A DNA stretch of 64,000 nucleotides from Manihot esculenta (lineage: Eukaryota > Streptophyta > Magnoliopsida > Malpighiales > Euphorbiaceae): assembly GCF_001659605.2 (NCBI RefSeq), contig NC_035161.2, positions 496,001 through 560,000 of the forward strand, in the 5' to 3' direction. This document shows, piece after piece, positions 1 to 11,786 of the stretch. The notes under the pieces are model-generated. The model was not told where the DNA came from. It saw only the letters and a program-made list of their open reading frames with translations, and searched no databases. The position numbers were made by a program, and so were the translations under genes. Each line of letters begins with the position of its first letter. Within the stretch, counting starts at the first letter, position 1.

Positions 1-1484
1 CGCCGAACCTGCATGGGAGGCAGCCTTTCGGCTGCCGAACGTGCCCCCGAAGAAGGGACTTTCGTTTCTGTCCAGGGGTTTCGGCCGCCGAAAGTGCCCC
101 TGAAAGTGCCTGACTTTCGAGTGCAAGGGAACCTTCGGCCGCCGAACATGCCGCCGAACCTACTCGAGTTTCATCTCTGGAGGGGACTTTCGGCCGCCGA
201 AGATGCCGCCGAAAGTGCCCTGTCCAGCTGTTTCTTGGGTGTTTTCTATGCATGTTTAAGTGATGTTTAGAGGGTTTTTTGGGGGTACGTTTATGAGTTG
301 TTTAGAGTATGTTGGCACCTCATTCGAGTCCACCTGTGTAGGATCGGACCCGAGGGACCGAGGAGGCCGTCAGTGTTAGCTGTGCAGAGTTAGTCAGCGT
401 CTGCCAGGAGGTGAGTAGAACTAAACTTAATCTTTTATGTACAAAATCTAATGCCTAAAGCATGTTCATGCATCATGATTATATGTAGTAGGTTGATTGC
501 ACTAGTTTTACGAATATGGCGCATTGCATTATTTGATGTTGATTCAGGAGGGTTGGACCAAGGCGACTTCAATAGCCCATATCTGTCATTGAGTCTTGGG
601 TAAGTCCTTTGAGAGCCGGACAAGTACATATAGGAAAGTCCTTGTGAGCTCTCTGTGGACTAGGTACCCTGTCATGTATGTGAAAGTCCTGTGTGAGCTC
701 CTTTGGGGGAGCCGGGCACCGACAGAGGGAATTTTGAGGCCATGTCCGATCCTTGAGAGGAAAGGATGCTAGCAAAAGAACTCTCAGAAACAGGTCCGTG
801 GGGAGCAGATATCTGCATGAGTCCCGAGACGGACAAGAGACAGTTATGTGATTATTTGTGATGTGACGCATTTCATGAGAGCATGTAATTAATAAACTGT
901 TTTTTATGTTTCTACTCACTGGGCTTTTTAGCTCACCCCTCTCCCCTAACCCCAGTGTTGCAGGTTTGAGTCAGAGCTCAGAAGTCAGCAGGGTAAAGAT
1001 TAAGTGATACTATGCTTGTATAGTTTAGTTTATGTTTATGTTATGTAATAGTTTAGAAGTGGACATGTAATATAAGTTGATGTAATGTAATTGTAAGATA
1101 ATGAGAGGTAATGTAACTGATAGTAGAGTTAATGTTCGTGGATTAGAGTATGCTTGGCCCTATAGTCTGGATAATCCCTGTTAATGCATGATTATATAAT
1201 GTTTTAGATTTTGAGTTGAGAACCAGGCTTGATGTATGTAATGTTGACCCAACTAGAGCATTTGATGAGGGCTCTAGCATGGGAAAGTTTATGTTTACAG
1301 TTATGAGGTAGCATGCAGGTCAAGCTTGGTGTATGTTTAGTTTTCAGTTTTTATGTTTAAGTTTAATCATGTATGGGATTTGACCAGGTAATAGTATATA
1401 TGTTTATGCTTGCTACGGGTCCCGGTGGCCTTAAGCCGATCTGGATCCTAACGCCGGTAGCGATCCGGTTCTCGGGTCGTTACA
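1..1484 (+). mobile_element. Tekay-type LTR, 3' part (5' end off window)
   Basis: Plus-strand LTR cut by the window edge. It ends in the family-typical terminus ...TCGTTACA at 1484, preceded by the block around 1421-1460 that is shared by all Tekay LTR ends here. No primer binding site follows; the sequence continues at 1485 as a minus-strand LTR, so this copy was inserted into that LTR. The 5 bp after it (GGGCA, 1485-1489) match the uninterrupted sister LTR near 38465, so GGGCA is the expected target duplication. The left part has GCCGCC-type repeats (1-215), and 634-651/682-700 is a tandem doublet. It could be a solo LTR or the 3' LTR of a full element to the left. Confidence 0.85.
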
Positions 1485-2545
1485 GGGCACCTTCGGCAGC
1501 AGGTTCAGCGGCCGAAAGTCCCTTCAGAGCCGAAACTCATGCATGTTCGGCAGCACCTTCGGCGGCCGAAACTGCCCTCCAGAGATGAAAGTCATCTTTC
1601 GGGGGCAGGCTTCGGCAGTCAAAAGCTGCCTCCACAAGTGGGTTCGGCGGCCGAAAGTCCCTTCGGCGGCCGAACCTGAGTTTATGCCAAAGGGCCGAAA
1701 CTCAGCTCCCTCATGCACAAATGCCTCCCAATTCTCACAAACATGCACAAACCTATGCTACAACATGCATAAACACATACATTGATTCATAGGGGTCTCA
1801 AACTATCCTAAACCCCAAATAAAACACATAAAACATATTCACACAACATACATTGTCCAAAAATACATAAACCTCCACATACCTCCTAACCTGCATTTCT
1901 ACCCATAAACTTGCATAAAACTTGTTTAAAACACATAATGAGCTAAAGATCGACTCTTACCTCTTGAAGATCTAGAGTAGAGACGATCCTAGCTCGGAGA
2001 TGGGGAGAAATCCACTCTTTGGTCTCCAAGCTCCAAAACTTGCTCTTTTGTTCAAAAATCTTCAAATCAACATAAAGCTTGTTAAAACAAGAAAGATCGG
2101 GGGAAAATCATAAAAAATGAACCATGGAAGAGTAGGAACTCACCGTGGCCAAAAATGGAGAGAAAACTCACCCGTTTCGGCCATGGAGCTCTTATATAGG
2201 GGCTGGCCAGACCACCTTCGGAGGCCTAAAGTGCCTCCTAAACTCATGCAAGTTTGGGGGCCGAAGATGAGGATTCGGCGGCCGAACCTGAGCCAACTTT
2301 CGGAAGCCTAACTAGCCTCCCAAACTATCCAACGTTCGGCGGCCGAACATGAGGTTCGGCGGCCGAACCTGGAAATACCTTCATGGTCTTTTTCATTCAA
2401 AAACTCAATTTGATTCTTACTTAAAAACATGAAATACATTAAAACATTTTACAAAAACATGATTTTACCCTTCTAGAGGTTTCTGACATCCAAGATTCCA
2501 CCGGACGGTAGGAATTCCGATACCGGAGTCTAGCCGGATATTACA
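1485..2545 (-). mobile_element. 3' LTR of Tekay element E0, 5' portion
   Basis: Minus-strand LTR beginning (reading leftward) at 2545 with TGTAATATCCGGC, directly beside the polypurine tract at 2546-2558. It is interrupted at 1484/1485 by another LTR, and its remaining part is outside the window. A TATA-like box lies near 2195-2202 on the minus strand. Its sequence closely follows the E0 5' LTR at 38460-39514, which supports pairing the two as one element. Confidence 0.88.
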
Positions 2546-2582
2546 TTCTCCCCCCCTTAAGAACATTCGTCCCCGAATGTTC
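2546..2582 (-). promoter_or_regulatory. E0 polypurine tract and adjacent conserved hairpin
   Basis: On the minus strand a purine run (AAGGGGGGGAGAA, complement of 2546-2558) abuts the 3' LTR and would prime plus-strand cDNA synthesis. Immediately upstream (2561-2582) is an inverted repeat, GAACATTCG and CGAATGTTC around a 4-nt loop. The same arrangement recurs in E1, E2 and E4. Confidence 0.85.
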
Positions 2583-2650
2583 CTCAACTAGCATAACATA
2601 GCATCAACATACATACACAAAAATACACTACAGAGCACACAGAACTAACC

Positions 2651-5461
2651 TCAAAACAGATGGGGATATTGCTGGAGCATAGACTCCCGTGTCTCCCAGG
2701 TGCACTCTTCGATGTTGTGGTGGTTCCAAAGGACTTTCACCATTGGGATTTCCTTGTTCCTCAACTTCCTGATCTGGGTGTCTAGGATCCGTACTGGCTG
2801 CTCTACATAAGTGAGATCCTCAAGGATCTCCACATCAGGCTCACTAAGAACCTTTCCCGGATCTGACACAAACTTCCGTATCATGGAAACATGGAAAACC
2901 GGATGGATTCTCTCCATCGAAGCAGGCAAGTCCAGCTTGTACGATACATTCCCGACCTTCTGAAGGACTTCAAAGGGACCGATGTACCGTGGAGCTATCT
3001 TACCTTTCTTCCTAAAGCGAACCACCCCTTTCATAGGAGACACCATGAGCAAAACCAAATCCCCTTCCTGAAACTCTAGCTGCCTTCTGCGGACATCTGC
3101 ATAACTCTTCTGCCGGCTAGTGGCAGTCTTGATCCTTTCTCTGATTATGGGCACTACCCTGTTGGTGATCTCCACTAACTCTGGGCCCGCAAGGGCCCTT
3201 TCTCCCACTTCTTCCCAACAGATAGGTGACCTACACTTCCTCCCATACAAGGCTTCATATGGGGCCATCCCTATGCTAGCATGATAGCTGTTATTGTAGG
3301 CAAACTCCACCAAGGGTAGATGCTGCCTCCAAGAACCGCCAAAATCTAGCACACACATTCTGAGCATATCTTCTATTGTCTGGATGGTCCTCTCTGATTG
3401 TCCATCAGTCTGTGGGTGGAAGGCAGTACTGAAATCTAATCGGGTACCCATAGCATTCTGTAGACTCCGCCAAAATCTGGAGGTGAACTGGGGCCCCCTA
3501 TCAGACACTATTGACACAGGAACCCCATGCAGTTTGACAATCTCATCAACATACACCTGCGCCAATTTGTCCACAGAATAGCCACTCCTGACAGGGATGA
3601 AGTGAGCATATTTGGTGAGTCTATCCACAATCACCCATATGGAGTCCAATCTGTTGGATGTCGCAGGTAATCCCACCACGAAATCCATAGCTATATTCTC
3701 CCATTTCCATTCTGGAATCGGTAGTGGGTTAAGCATTCCAGCCGGCTTCTGGTGTTCTAGCTTCACCCTCTGACAAACATCGCAGGCTGACACAAATAGT
3801 GCCACATCTTTCTTCATAGCTGGCCACCAATATACTCTTTTCAGATCTTGATACATTTTGGTGGCTCCGGGGTGAACACTATACCTGGCATTATGGGCTT
3901 CTCCCATAATGTCTCCCTTCAGACTGATATCATCTGGCACACATAACCTGTTCCCGTAGCGGAGGATCCCCTTATCATCAAATCTGAACTCATCACTCTT
4001 ACCTGACTGAACAGTCTTGGCAATTTTGACCAACTCTGGGTCCTCATGTTGTTTCTGAGCCACCTGCTCCAGAAACACGGGTGACACTTTCATCTGGGCT
4101 ATCAAAGCACCTGTGCCAGACAACTCTAACTGCAACCCTTCATTCATAAGCCTGTGAAATTCCCTCACCACCGGCCTTCTCTCTGCTGAAATGTGGGATA
4201 GACTGCCAAGTGATTTCCGGCTTAGGGCGTCTGCCACAACATTCGCCTTACCCGGATGGTACTGAATCTTGCAATCATAGTCACTCAATAGTTCTACCCA
4301 TCTCCTCTGCCTCAAGTTCAGTTCTCTCTGACTCAGGATGTACTGCAGGCTCTTATAATCTGTGAAGATCTCACACCTAACCCCATAAAGGTAATGCCTC
4401 CACATCTTGAGTGCAAAGATCACTACTGCCATCTCTAGGTCATGTGTGGGGTAATTCAACTCATGCTTCTTCAGCTGTCTAGAAGCATAAGCGATCACCC
4501 TCTTCTGCATCAGCACACAACCCAGTCCCACACGGGACGCATCACAATAAACTGAGAAGTCCTCATCACTATTGGGCAGAGCTAACACCGGTGCTGAAGT
4601 CAACCTCCTCTTTAGTTCCTCAAAGCTCTCCTCACACTGGTCGGTCCACACGAACCTCTGATTCTTCTCAGTCAACTTGGTCATAGGAGCAGCAATCTTT
4701 GAGAAGTCCTGAATGAACCTCCTGTAGTAACCTGCCAAGCCCAAAAAACTTTTGATCTCTGTCACTGAAGTGGGCCTAGGCCAGTTAGCTACAGTTTCTA
4801 CCTTCTTGGGGTCCACCTCAATACCTTGTTCTGACACCACGTGCCCCAAGAATGAAATGCTCCTAAGCCAAAACTCACACTTGGAGAACTTGGCATACAA
4901 GCCATGCTCCCTCAAGGTCTGCAAAACTGTCCTCAGGTGATGGGCATGCTCCTCTGCATTTCTGGAATACACCAAGATATCATCTATGAAGACAATAACG
5001 AAGTGATCCAGATATTGACTGAAAACCCTGTTCATGAGGTCCATGAATGTTGCAGGGGCATTAGTTAACCCGAACAACATCACAAGGAACTCATAGTGCA
5101 AATACCTGGTCCTGAACGCCGTCTTCAGCACGTCTTCCTCTCTGATTCTTAGCTGGTGGTACCCCGATCTCAGATCTATCTTGGAAAAACAATCGGCCCC
5201 AGCTAGCTGGTCAAATAGATCGTCGATTCTGGGTAACGGATACTTGTTCTTGGTAGTGACCTTGTTCAACTGCCTGTAGTCGATACAAAGTCTGAGGGAC
5301 CCATCCTTCTTCCTCATAAAAAGCACTGGAGCACCCCAAGGTGAGGTACTCGGTCGGATGAAGCCCTTGTCTACCAACTCTTGCAACTGCTCCTTCAACT
5401 CTTTCAACTCAGATGGTGCCATCCTGTAGGGAGGGATAGAGATCGGTCGGGTTCCAGGCAC
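2651..5461 (-). CDS. E0 pol: reverse transcriptase, RNase H, integrase, chromodomain
   Basis: The 936-codon open stretch is the distal part of a gag-pol polyprotein. Counting from 5461: RT with D96 and FIDD at 158-161; RNase H acidic set D307, E343, D368, D411; integrase zinc site H523, H530, C560, C563 and catalytic D593, D654, E690 (spacing 35 between the last two); then the integrase tail and a C-terminal chromodomain (about 870-936). The natural frame begins further upstream; the first Met is an internal residue, because an LTR insertion at 5471 cut the polyprotein. Conservative prolines are lost (the PFGL box reads LFGL) and one residue is missing in the RNase H loop near residue 320. 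The stop at 2651 is the family's normal end, just before the polypurine tract. Confidence 0.9.
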   Translation of the reverse strand: MPGTRPISIPPYRMAPSELKELKEQLQELVDKGFIRPSTSPWGAPVLFMRKKDGSLRLCIDYRQLNKVTTKNKYPLPRIDDLFDQLAGADCFSKIDLRSGYHQLRIREEDVLKTAFRTRYLHYEFLVMLFGLTNAPATFMDLMNRVFSQYLDHFVIVFIDDILVYSRNAEEHAHHLRTVLQTLREHGLYAKFSKCEFWLRSISFLGHVVSEQGIEVDPKKVETVANWPRPTSVTEIKSFLGLAGYYRRFIQDFSKIAAPMTKLTEKNQRFVWTDQCEESFEELKRRLTSAPVLALPNSDEDFSVYCDASRVGLGCVLMQKRVIAYASRQLKKHELNYPTHDLEMAVVIFALKMWRHYLYGVRCEIFTDYKSLQYILSQRELNLRQRRWVELLSDYDCKIQYHPGKANVVADALSRKSLGSLSHISAERRPVVREFHRLMNEGLQLELSGTGALIAQMKVSPVFLEQVAQKQHEDPELVKIAKTVQSGKSDEFRFDDKGILRYGNRLCVPDDISLKGDIMGEAHNARYSVHPGATKMYQDLKRVYWWPAMKKDVALFVSACDVCQRVKLEHQKPAGMLNPLPIPEWKWENIAMDFVVGLPATSNRLDSIWVIVDRLTKYAHFIPVRSGYSVDKLAQVYVDEIVKLHGVPVSIVSDRGPQFTSRFWRSLQNAMGTRLDFSTAFHPQTDGQSERTIQTIEDMLRMCVLDFGGSWRQHLPLVEFAYNNSYHASIGMAPYEALYGRKCRSPICWEEVGERALAGPELVEITNRVVPIIRERIKTATSRQKSYADVRRRQLEFQEGDLVLLMVSPMKGVVRFRKKGKIAPRYIGPFEVLQKVGNVSYKLDLPASMERIHPVFHVSMIRKFVSDPGKVLSEPDVEILEDLTYVEQPVRILDTQIRKLRNKEIPMVKVLWNHHNIEECTWETRESMLQQYPHLF

Positions 5462-5470
5462 TAGTTCTAT

Positions 5471-7531
5471 TGACAGAGCGTATTTTGGGCCATATTATCA
5501 TGATCTTAATGATAATTATTTGCACGTTTTCTGCCTAATTTGGTTGTTTTGTTCATGTTTTGCAGAAACTAGGTGTGAAAAGACATTCTGGAGAAAATGT
5601 GGTTAAAACTGCCAAAAAGTGCCAAATATGGAAAGTTCCAGAAAAGGAAAGTCTCATATATGGAAAGTGCCAAACAAGGAAAGAGTCAAAGAGCGCAGCC
5701 AGCAAACTGTCCGAAATTCGAACTGCAGAATCCTTCCTGCCTTGTTTAGAACGTGTGCCAAGAAAGGAAAGTCTTCAAATAAGGCAAGTTTTCAGAAAAG
5801 GAAAGTCTTCAAATGAGGAAAGTGCAGAGGCAAAAGCAAATAAGGAAAGCTCAGTCAGAGGATTATTTAAAATTCAAATCGCAGATATTTCTTTCCTTAT
5901 TCAAAGATGTGCACATACTGCAGCAGTCATATCTTCCAATTTAGGCAGCAAGATCTCATGAAGGCACACTTGCCTCTTCTGCGTTCAGCGTTTAAAATTC
6001 AAACGAAGGCTCCACCTGAAAAGGAAAGACTTGGCAGATCCACTTTCCCTCTTGCATTCAATGACTGCGCACTACTTGCCTTCTGCAACATGATCTGCGC
6101 ACCACTCTCTATTCAGGAAGGAGATCTCTATGCACTTGGCCTTCATTCAGTCCAGATTCATAATTCAATAGAGGATCCATCTAAATAGGAAGTTTGGACA
6201 GCAAATATTTCCTATACAGAAGCATCCGCGCGCCTACCTCTTCTGCAAAGCCTGATCCGCGCGCCTCCTGCCCTTTCAGTGCTATCCGCGCGCATGCCTC
6301 TCTCCTGCAGAGCAAGCCACGACTTTTCTTCCTCTATTGGCATCCTTGGATCGCTCTTCCTTCCTTTTCAGACACAAGGTACGCTCCTTTCCTATTCTGA
6401 AAGCCATCTGCGCGCACCTGCCTTCTGAAGTGCATGCACTACGATTCTTTCCTCTTCTGCAACAACTTGGGCAGCAAGTTGAGTTTGGGCAGCAACTTGG
6501 GCAGCCTCTACACTAATAAGGAAGACCTAGGCAGCATCAAAACTCTATAAAAAGGTACTCTATTTGGCAGCCACGAATTTTTTTGGACACTTTCAGACTC
6601 ATCTTCTCCTTCTCCATCCGGATCAAGCAAGGCCGCGCCTCCACCACCTTCGGCTTCTTCTTTTCTTCTTCTACCTTTCTTTATGGTTTTTGTTTCAGCC
6701 ATGAGTGGATGAAACCTTTCATTCTAGTTGAAGATCAAGTGAAGCTTTAGTTGTGTTGTGGATTGAGAGACTTGGACATTCATTGTTTTACCTTTTGTTA
6801 TTCAATATTCTTGTGATTTCATGCTTAAGGATATTATTGCTTTGTTATTTAAGATCTCCATTGATTTTTGTTGCAAAGTGATATATTGTTGTTTTGAATG
6901 ATTTTAAGTCCGTATTTGCTTGAATCGTTTGAACATAAGAACACTTGGTGCACAACCAAGGAAATTGCATGATCTAGTGTTGTCTCCATGCATGTGGGTG
7001 ACTAGAATTGGTTCTCTCCATTACTTTATGCGATTGACTTTTGCAAAAGGCCTAAGGCTCAAAGACGTTCTTTGGCAATTGTTAATTAGTAATTGATTGG
7101 TGGACTTTCCCTAATTAATTTAATCTAAAAGAGAGACTATGGATGTGAGAAGCTTCTTCAATCTCCATAGCCAATTTATTGAATCAACAAAGGAACATTT
7201 GAGTCAATGATCAATCCCTTCAACTAAAGTGAATCTAAATCTTCAACTAGAGCTTTTACCATCATTGTTTTACCCTCAATTTACTTTCTGCTTACTTTTA
7301 ATTGCTCTTTTATTTAGCTTAATCAAATCAATCTTGAAACCCCCATTTTTTACCTTACATGCACTTGCACTTTCTTTTCTTTTCTACTCTCTTTAATTTG
7401 GTCTATTCAAGGAAGGTAAACGAGTATCAATTCCCTGTGGATACGATCCTCTTACCACTGTCTGCAATTTTAATATTGTTGGTAGTTAAACAGGTTATTT
7501 ATTTTGACCGGCTTCGACAACCGTTCTGTCA
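5471..7531 (+). mobile_element. Solo LTR, gypsy-like (possibly Athila/Tat type), copy 1
   Basis: Insertion of 2061 bp into E0 with a perfect 5-bp target duplication TCTAT (5466-5470 and 7532-7536). Ends are TGACAGA...TCTGTCA, a TG..CA inverted terminus. A TATA box (CTATAAAAAG, about 6545-6554) puts it on the plus strand. It has no PBS, polypurine tract or enzyme domain, so it is an LTR left after recombination. The U3 half has many AAGGAAAGT-like repeats (5645-5860) and evenly spaced GCGCGC motifs (6225-6295). A second copy in the opposite orientation is at 39520-41416. The lineage is my inference from the general character of the LTR 3' part; open frames inside it have no recognisable domain. 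Confidence 0.82.
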
Positions 7532-9676
7532 TCTATCTCGAACTCTATCTCCCTAGCAGGTGGTAAACTTGGAAGCTCGTCTGGGAAAACATCTAAAAAC
7601 TCTCTAACCACAGGCACTGAGGCGGGCTCTCTGACACAACTATCCAACTCTCTCACATGAGCTAGAAACCCCTGACATCCCCTCCTAAGCAACCTACGAG
7701 CCTGAAGAGCTGAGATCAGACCTCTAGGTGTACCCCTTTTGTCTCCTCTGAAGACGACCTCTGACCCATCCTGACTTCTGAACCTGACTACCTTGTCCTT
7801 ACAGTCCAAGGTAGCACCATGGGTAGATAACCAGTCCATCCTAGAATGACGTCAAAGTCTGTCAAGTCTAGAACCACAAGGTCGGCAGAAAGGCATCTTC
7901 CCTCAACAAAAACTGGACTACACTAGCAAATTGACTCTGCCACTGACGGGTCACACTTGGGTCCACTGACCCATAGGGGACACTCTAACCCAGAGACCAT
8001 CAATCCTACCCTCTCCACGGCTCTCGGAGCAATAAAATAATGAGATGCACCCGGGTTCATTAAGGCATAAACATCTGAACAACCAATGATGAGATTACCT
8101 GACACCACGGTGTTGGATGTGTTAGCCTCCTGCTGAGTCATAGTGAAGATTCGTGCTGGGGCTGATGGACCTTCACCTCTGAAACCTGCTGAAGAAGAGG
8201 CTGCCCCTCTTCCTCTGCCTCTGCCACTGGCCTGTGTCGCTGCTGGAGCTACTGGCTGAGCCACACTACCAGAAGCTATCTGCTGGGGCTGTGTCCCAAA
8301 AACTGCTCTAGGACACTCCCTTGACATATGTCCCTCTTGCCCGCATCTGTAGTAGGCTGTAATCTCAGCTCTGCAGATCCCTTTGTGTAGCCTACCACAC
8401 TTCACACACGAAGCACTGTCTGCACCTGAGCTTGATCCACCTCCTAATCCCAGACCTGATTTCATCTTGTTCCAAAACTTGTTCTTTTTAGACTTCTTGC
8501 TGGTACTGCCCCACCTCTTGCTGCCTGAAGCTGTTGAACCCACAGAAGAGGGATCTATCTTTCCCCCACCTGGGATCTTAGAACCAAAAGGTTGTGCCAC
8601 AGACTGTCTAACTTTCCCTTTGATAATTGCACTAGCCTCCATTCTCCGAGCCATATCCACTATGGCATGGAAACTCTCCCTCTCTGCTGACTGTATCAAA
8701 GAGGAATACCTGGAGTGGAGCCTCATGATGTACCTCCTAGATTTCTTCTGTTCCGTGTCCAGATTCTGCCCAGCAAATGGCAACAACTCAAGAATCTGTC
8801 TGTGTACTCCTCCACACTCATCTCATCAGTCTGCCTCAATTGTTCAAATTCAATCATTTTTTGCTCCCTGAAGCTTTCAGGGAAAGCCCATCCTGCGAAC
8901 TCGTTTGCAAATTATTCCCAAGACATACTGTCCACCCTCGGGTTCACATAGTTTTTAAACCAGTCACGGGCCTTCTTGCACTTCAGTGTAAATCCAGCCA
9001 TCTGAATGGCTCTACTGTCATCAGCTCCTATCTCATCTGTAATCATCTTGACCCTTCCCAGATACTCAAATGGGTCATCGCCTGTTTCATACTGAGGAGC
9101 ACCCAGCTTCATATAGTCGGTCATCTTGACCTTGCTCCCTCCAGATGAGGTAGGTTTGGGTACTTGGGTTTCTGGGACAGTAGGTTCTGGTGGTGGTGGA
9201 GGAGGTGCAACATCCCCTGGGTTAGGGTTTGTTGTACCTGGAAAATAAGATGGGGGAGGGTACATAGGGTACTGAGGGTATGGTAGGTAGAAAGGTGGGT
9301 ATGGCATCTGTGAAGGAAAAGGGCTAAAACTGGGATAATCCGATGTACCTCCCATCGAATACCCGGGATACTGAGAAAAGGGTGGGTAATGGGGTGGCTG
9401 AACAAACCCCGAGGCCTGAGTGCCTCCTTGAGACTCTCCCATGCCCTCTTCTGACATGCTCATACCAAGACTGCCATCCTCCTCTGGTCCACATTCATAT
9501 CATCCCCCACATTCTCTGACATTCCACCCTGAACTGTTCCCCTCACTGATCTGCTTCTACCCAGATCTAAAGACCTTCTAGGGTCTCTTAGTGCTCTATC
9601 TCTGTTGGACCTACTAGACATTGCCCTAGGCAATGCTGGAGGACGGGCATCCGTGCCCTCGTCCTGAGGTGGTACT
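7532..9676 (-). pseudogene. E0 gag and protease, degenerate
   Basis: Continuation of the E0 polyprotein between two insertions. Reading leftward from 9676: proline-rich Gag N-terminus, capsid-like region (9130-8920), CCHC knuckle, Gly-Arg-rich linker, retropepsin (8080-7840) and the start of RT. Damage seen: 1-bp loss near 9475; TAA at 8912-8914 in the conserved MSWEE motif; 1-bp loss near 8790; first Cys of the knuckle replaced (AYYRCGQEGH instead of CYRCGQ); protease motif MNPGAS where relatives have MDPGAS, removing the catalytic Asp; TAG at 7923-7925 replacing Gln; and 1-bp loss near 7843. The N-terminal codons lie across the E1 insertion at 25342-25379. Confidence 0.88.
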
Positions 9677-11783
9677 TGTAATACCCGGCTAGAGTCCGGC
9701 ATCGAAATTCCTACCGTCCGGCGGAATTCGGGGTGTCGAAATTTTCTAAAAGGGTTGGGGTTATGTTTGCTACATGTTGTTTGAGAGTTTTGATGTTTTT
9801 AAGTGAAAAGGAAATGAGTTTTTGAAGGAAATGCACCAAGGCGGAAAAGCCAGGTTCGGCCGCCGAACTTGCATGGCTTTCGGTTTCACGTTTGGCCGCC
9901 GAAGGTGGTCTGGCCAACCACCTATAAAGGGCCCTAGGTCGGTCAAAATGGATAGTTTGCTTTCCATTTTCCAGATCTAGGTGAGACCATGATCTTCCTT
10001 GGGTGAGTTTTGATGTTTTCTTAAATCTTTCATGGTTTTGATGGATTTTATGTGTTTTTGAAGTTTTTGAGCAAAAAGAGCAAAGTTTCGAAGTTTGGAG
10101 ATTTTTTAGGAGATTTCTCTATAACTCCACGTTGGGATTGTTATTTCTCTTGTTTGGGAGAGGTAAGTGAAGATCCTAAACTTTCTTACTTGAGTTTTAA
10201 AGGTTTTATAGGAGTTTATGTTTAGATATGCATGTTTAGGGTTAGTGGAGATTTTTGATGATTTTGATGTTCAGGCATGTTTAGGTGTTATATGTTATGT
10301 TTGTTGGAGTTTTAGGAGAGTTTTAGACCTCCTTATGCATAATATATGGTATGTGTTAGTTGGGAGTAGTTGCTATGCATGTTGGGTAAGTTTGGGGGGA
10401 GATTTGCATGAAGCAGAGCAGGGTTCTGCCCTTCGGGCAAAACCAGGTTCGGCCGCCGAAGGAAGTTTCGGCCGCCGAACCCCTTGTGGAGGCAGTTTCG
10501 GCTGCCAAAGCTTGCCCCCGAAAATTTGGACTTTCATCTTTGGAGGCAAGGTTCGGCTGGCGAAAGTGCCGCCGAAGGTTGAGTTTCGTCTTTGGACGAG
10601 ACTTTCAACTGCCGAAGGTGCCGCCGAACATGCATGAGTTTCGTCTCTGGAGGGGACTTTCGGCCGCCGAACTTGCCGCCGAAAGTGCCCTGTCCAGCCT
10701 TCTTTTGCATGCTTTATGTGATTGTTTTAGGATCCTTTAGAGGGCTTTTGGGGGAGTTTTGTAGAGTTGTTTTAGAGTTAATTGAGTCCCTCATATGCGT
10801 CCACCTGTGTAGGAACGGACCAGAGGAATCAGAGAGATCAGCAGTGAGCACTGCTTCAGGACCTGCAGAGTCAGTATAGAGTCTATCAGAGGTGAGTGGA
10901 ACTGAACTTAAATTTTTGATAAAGGATTATACATTTTTAGCATGTTTCATGCATCACGATATATATAGGACTGTTGCATTAGTGTACACAAATGTGTTGC
11001 ATTGCATTATCCTTGTACTTGGCATGGCTCCTTGTACATTGCGTATGTGCTGAATGGATATAGTAGGGATTCATTAGCCCTCCAGGAAGGTTCTGGAACA
11101 GCCCTGCGGGGACCAGATACCTGGTACTACGGTACCCAGATGATGTGGAGTTCTGGAATAGCCTTGAGGGGACCAGACTCAATTCGAGGGATTTCTGATC
11201 CGTCCATTCTGAGATGATGTGATTTACCTGTGGATGATGCATTTCATGAGATCATGTTTTATTGACATGTTTATTATGTTCTACTCACTGGGCTACTATA
11301 GCTCACCCCCTCCACCACCACAGTTTTGCAGGTTCAGAGTCCAGAGAGAGGCCACCTGGATACAAGAAGAGTTTAAGATTGTAATAGTGTAGTGTGGACA
11401 TGTAAATATAAAGAGATAGTTAATATTGTACAGTGTATAGAATTGTGCTTGACTTATTAGTTGTAATCCCTTTTATTTATACATGGTCAGTTTCTTTAAA
11501 TGTTTTTCTATGAGATTTGAAAACCAGGCTTAACATTTTTTTATGAGTTGACCCGCCTAGAGATGTATGAGAACTCTAGTAGGGGTTTTATAGTACAGAG
11601 ATAGTGTATGCATAGGTTGAGCCTTGGAGCAGAGAACAGTTTTAAATTTTTACAGAAAATTTATGATCATGTATGGGATTTCACAAGTACACAGACAGTA
11701 TAGTAGGCTTACTACGGGTCCCGGTGACCTTAAGTCGATCTGGATCCTAGTGCCGGTAACAGTTCGGTTTTCGGGCTGTTACA
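9677..11783 (+). mobile_element. E1 5' LTR
   Basis: The 2107-bp LTR begins TGTAATACCCGG and ends CCGGGCTGTTACA style at 11783, the ends forming an imperfect inverted repeat. A TATA box is at 9922-9929. Downstream lie a long leader with GCCGCC-bearing repeats (10440-10690), a tandem doublet (11090-11117, 11150-11177), and splice-site-like signals: donors GT at 9981, 10163 and 10892, acceptors AG at 10811-10812 and 11330-11331. The first 60 bp differ from the 3' LTR by only a few bases, and one GCC-repeat unit fewer is present near 9860. Confidence 0.92.
9922..9929 (+). promoter_or_regulatory. TATA box of E1 5' LTR
   Basis: CTATAAAG preceded by TGGCCA and a GGTGG/CCACC inverted repeat. The same core promoter (TGGCCA followed shortly by TATAAA) is found in the other Tekay LTRs, for example near 22665, 26189 and 50141 on the plus strand and near 16400, 39175 and 55320 on the minus strand. 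It places U3 at about 245 bp, so most of the LTR is R-U5 leader. Confidence 0.7.
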
Positions 11784-11786
11784 GAT

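Noticed and set aside
2651..2900. Chromodomain as part of a host chromatin gene
   Set aside because: It is continuous with integrase in one frame and followed by a polypurine tract and LTR.
5560..5961. 133-codon open frame in the 5471-7531 LTR as a gene
   Set aside because: Lys/Ser-rich product of the AAGGAAAGT repeats; the second LTR copy carries a related frame only on the same LTR strand and no domain is visible.
10400..10700. Regularly repeated short motif (TTCGGCCGCCGAA) as a CRISPR-like array
   Set aside because: Spacing is irregular, units vary in orientation and sequence, there is no cas gene, and the motif is inside plant retrotransposon LTRs.
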